Shown here piece by piece: positions 63,562 through 64,000 of a DNA stretch of 64,000 nt (positions within the stretch are counted from its first letter, which is position 1; each line of letters opens with the position of its first letter). The position numbers and the translations under genes were made by a program. The notes under the pieces were generated by a model that did no database searches, was not told the DNA's origin, and saw only the letters and a program-made list of their open reading frames with translations. This DNA comes from Bacteroidota bacterium (lineage in GTDB: Bacteria > Bacteroidota > Bacteroidia > Chitinophagales > Chitinophagaceae): positions 124,001-188,000 of the forward strand of contig VGMN01000001.1 of the NCBI GenBank assembly GCA_016866355.1. Direction: 5' to 3'.

Positions 63562-64000
63562 GCAAGTTCAGGATACAAGGGGAATTGTTGCATCAGCGCT
63601 TTTACTTCCTCACGCGTTTGCTGAATTAGCAGTGAATTATCTGGTTGTAAAATTACTTGATCAATCAGGTTAGCAATTTGTTCTATTTCTTTTTCTCGCA
63701 ATCCGCGTGTTGTTACAGCAGGTACACCAATACGAATTCCAGAAGTAACAAATGGCGACTTATCGTCGAAAGGTACTGAATTTTTATTGAGGGTAATATG
63801 GGCGCTATCCAAGGTTTCTTGTGCTTTTTTCCCAGTAATATTTTTATTACGTAGATCGATTAGCATTAAATGGTTTTCTGTTCCACCACTAATTAGGTGA
63901 TAGCCTTTGCTCATAAAAGCCTTTGCCATAGCCTGTGCATTAGCAATAACTTGTTTACCATATTCTTTAAAGGAAGGATCCAGTATTTCTCCAAACGCCA
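63558..64000 (-). CDS. glyA: Serine hydroxymethyltransferase, C-terminal part (partial)
   Basis: GlyA interconverts serine and glycine and feeds one-carbon units to tetrahydrofolate. About 146 C-terminal residues are visible; the gene continues past the right edge. The frame stays open to the edge ([24 protein letters not shown] precedes an internal ATG at 63929). Motifs: [56 protein letters not shown]. The SGIRIGTPA-type stretch contains the arginine that binds the substrate carboxylate. The PLP lysine lies outside the window. Confidence 0.95.
   Translation of the reverse strand, partial: AFGEILDPSFKEYGKQVIANAQAMAKAFMSKGYHLISGGTENHLMLIDLRNKNITGKKAQETLDSAHITLNKNSVPFDDKSPFVTSGIRIGVPAVTTRGLREKEIEQIANLIDQVILQPDNSLLIQQTREEVKALMQQFPLYPELA

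Overview
The window is a gene-dense stretch of a Gram-negative Bacteroidota chromosome, most likely from the Chitinophagaceae or a close relative. The evidence is a type IX secretion (T9SS) gene (porT) and a T9SS type A sorting domain, a DUF1800/DUF1501 secreted-protein pair, an FtsL-like protein and an FtsZ with a long tail in the division cluster, and repeated promoters of the TTTG-N17-22-TAnnTTTG type used by this phylum. MurE carries the DNPR motif of meso-diaminopimelate-adding enzymes. No tRNA, rRNA, CRISPR array or insertion sequence was seen. No gap without a gene exceeds 300 bp; the largest is the 258 bp queA-mraZ spacer, which is rich in regulatory sequence.

Layout. 1-2.4 kb: end of rsmE, pyrD and a thiolase. 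2.5-6.4 kb: a DUF1800/DUF1501 pair with a T9SS signal and a convergent cytochrome-c-like lipoprotein. 6.4-9.8 kb: a small membrane-anchored protein, a ZnuD-like TonB-dependent receptor and a lipoprotein, read here as a metal (probably zinc) uptake cassette. 10-16.6 kb: an ABC exporter, comM/yifB (frameshifted at an A8 run), porT, ubiE/menG, engB, a YkuK-like protein and a CoA-binding protein. 16.6-23.1 kb: a metallophosphoesterase/beta-propeller fusion, pyruvate dehydrogenase E2, dnaX and an acetyltransferase-like protein. 23.3-27.7 kb: atpD-atpC, a histidine kinase without an adjacent regulator, and queA.

27.8-44.1 kb is the centrepiece: a complete-looking dcw cluster in one direction (mraZ-rsmH-ftsL-ftsI/PBP-murE-mraY-murD-ftsW-murG-murC-ftsQ-ftsA-ftsZ), mostly overlapping or tightly spaced. 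It is preceded by three 10-bp repeats that look like an MraZ operator and closed by two hairpins. murF and ddl are not in the cluster.

44.1-64 kb: a TIGR01777-type epimerase, a fused 3-hydroxyacyl-CoA dehydrogenase/enoyl-CoA hydratase, metG, an LD-carboxypeptidase, two tandem alpha/beta hydrolases, the potassium transporter kup, an unknown secreted protein, a membrane protein, purQ, a split and duplicated DsbD system, an ECF sigma factor, uvrA and the end of glyA.

Most genes are housekeeping. The least ordinary parts are the metal-uptake cassette, the regulatory region before mraZ, the phosphoesterase-propeller fusion, the divided DsbD alpha domain, the comM frameshift and a set of promoters so close to start codons that several mRNAs may be leaderless. 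All assignments come from reading the sequence; no database search was run.
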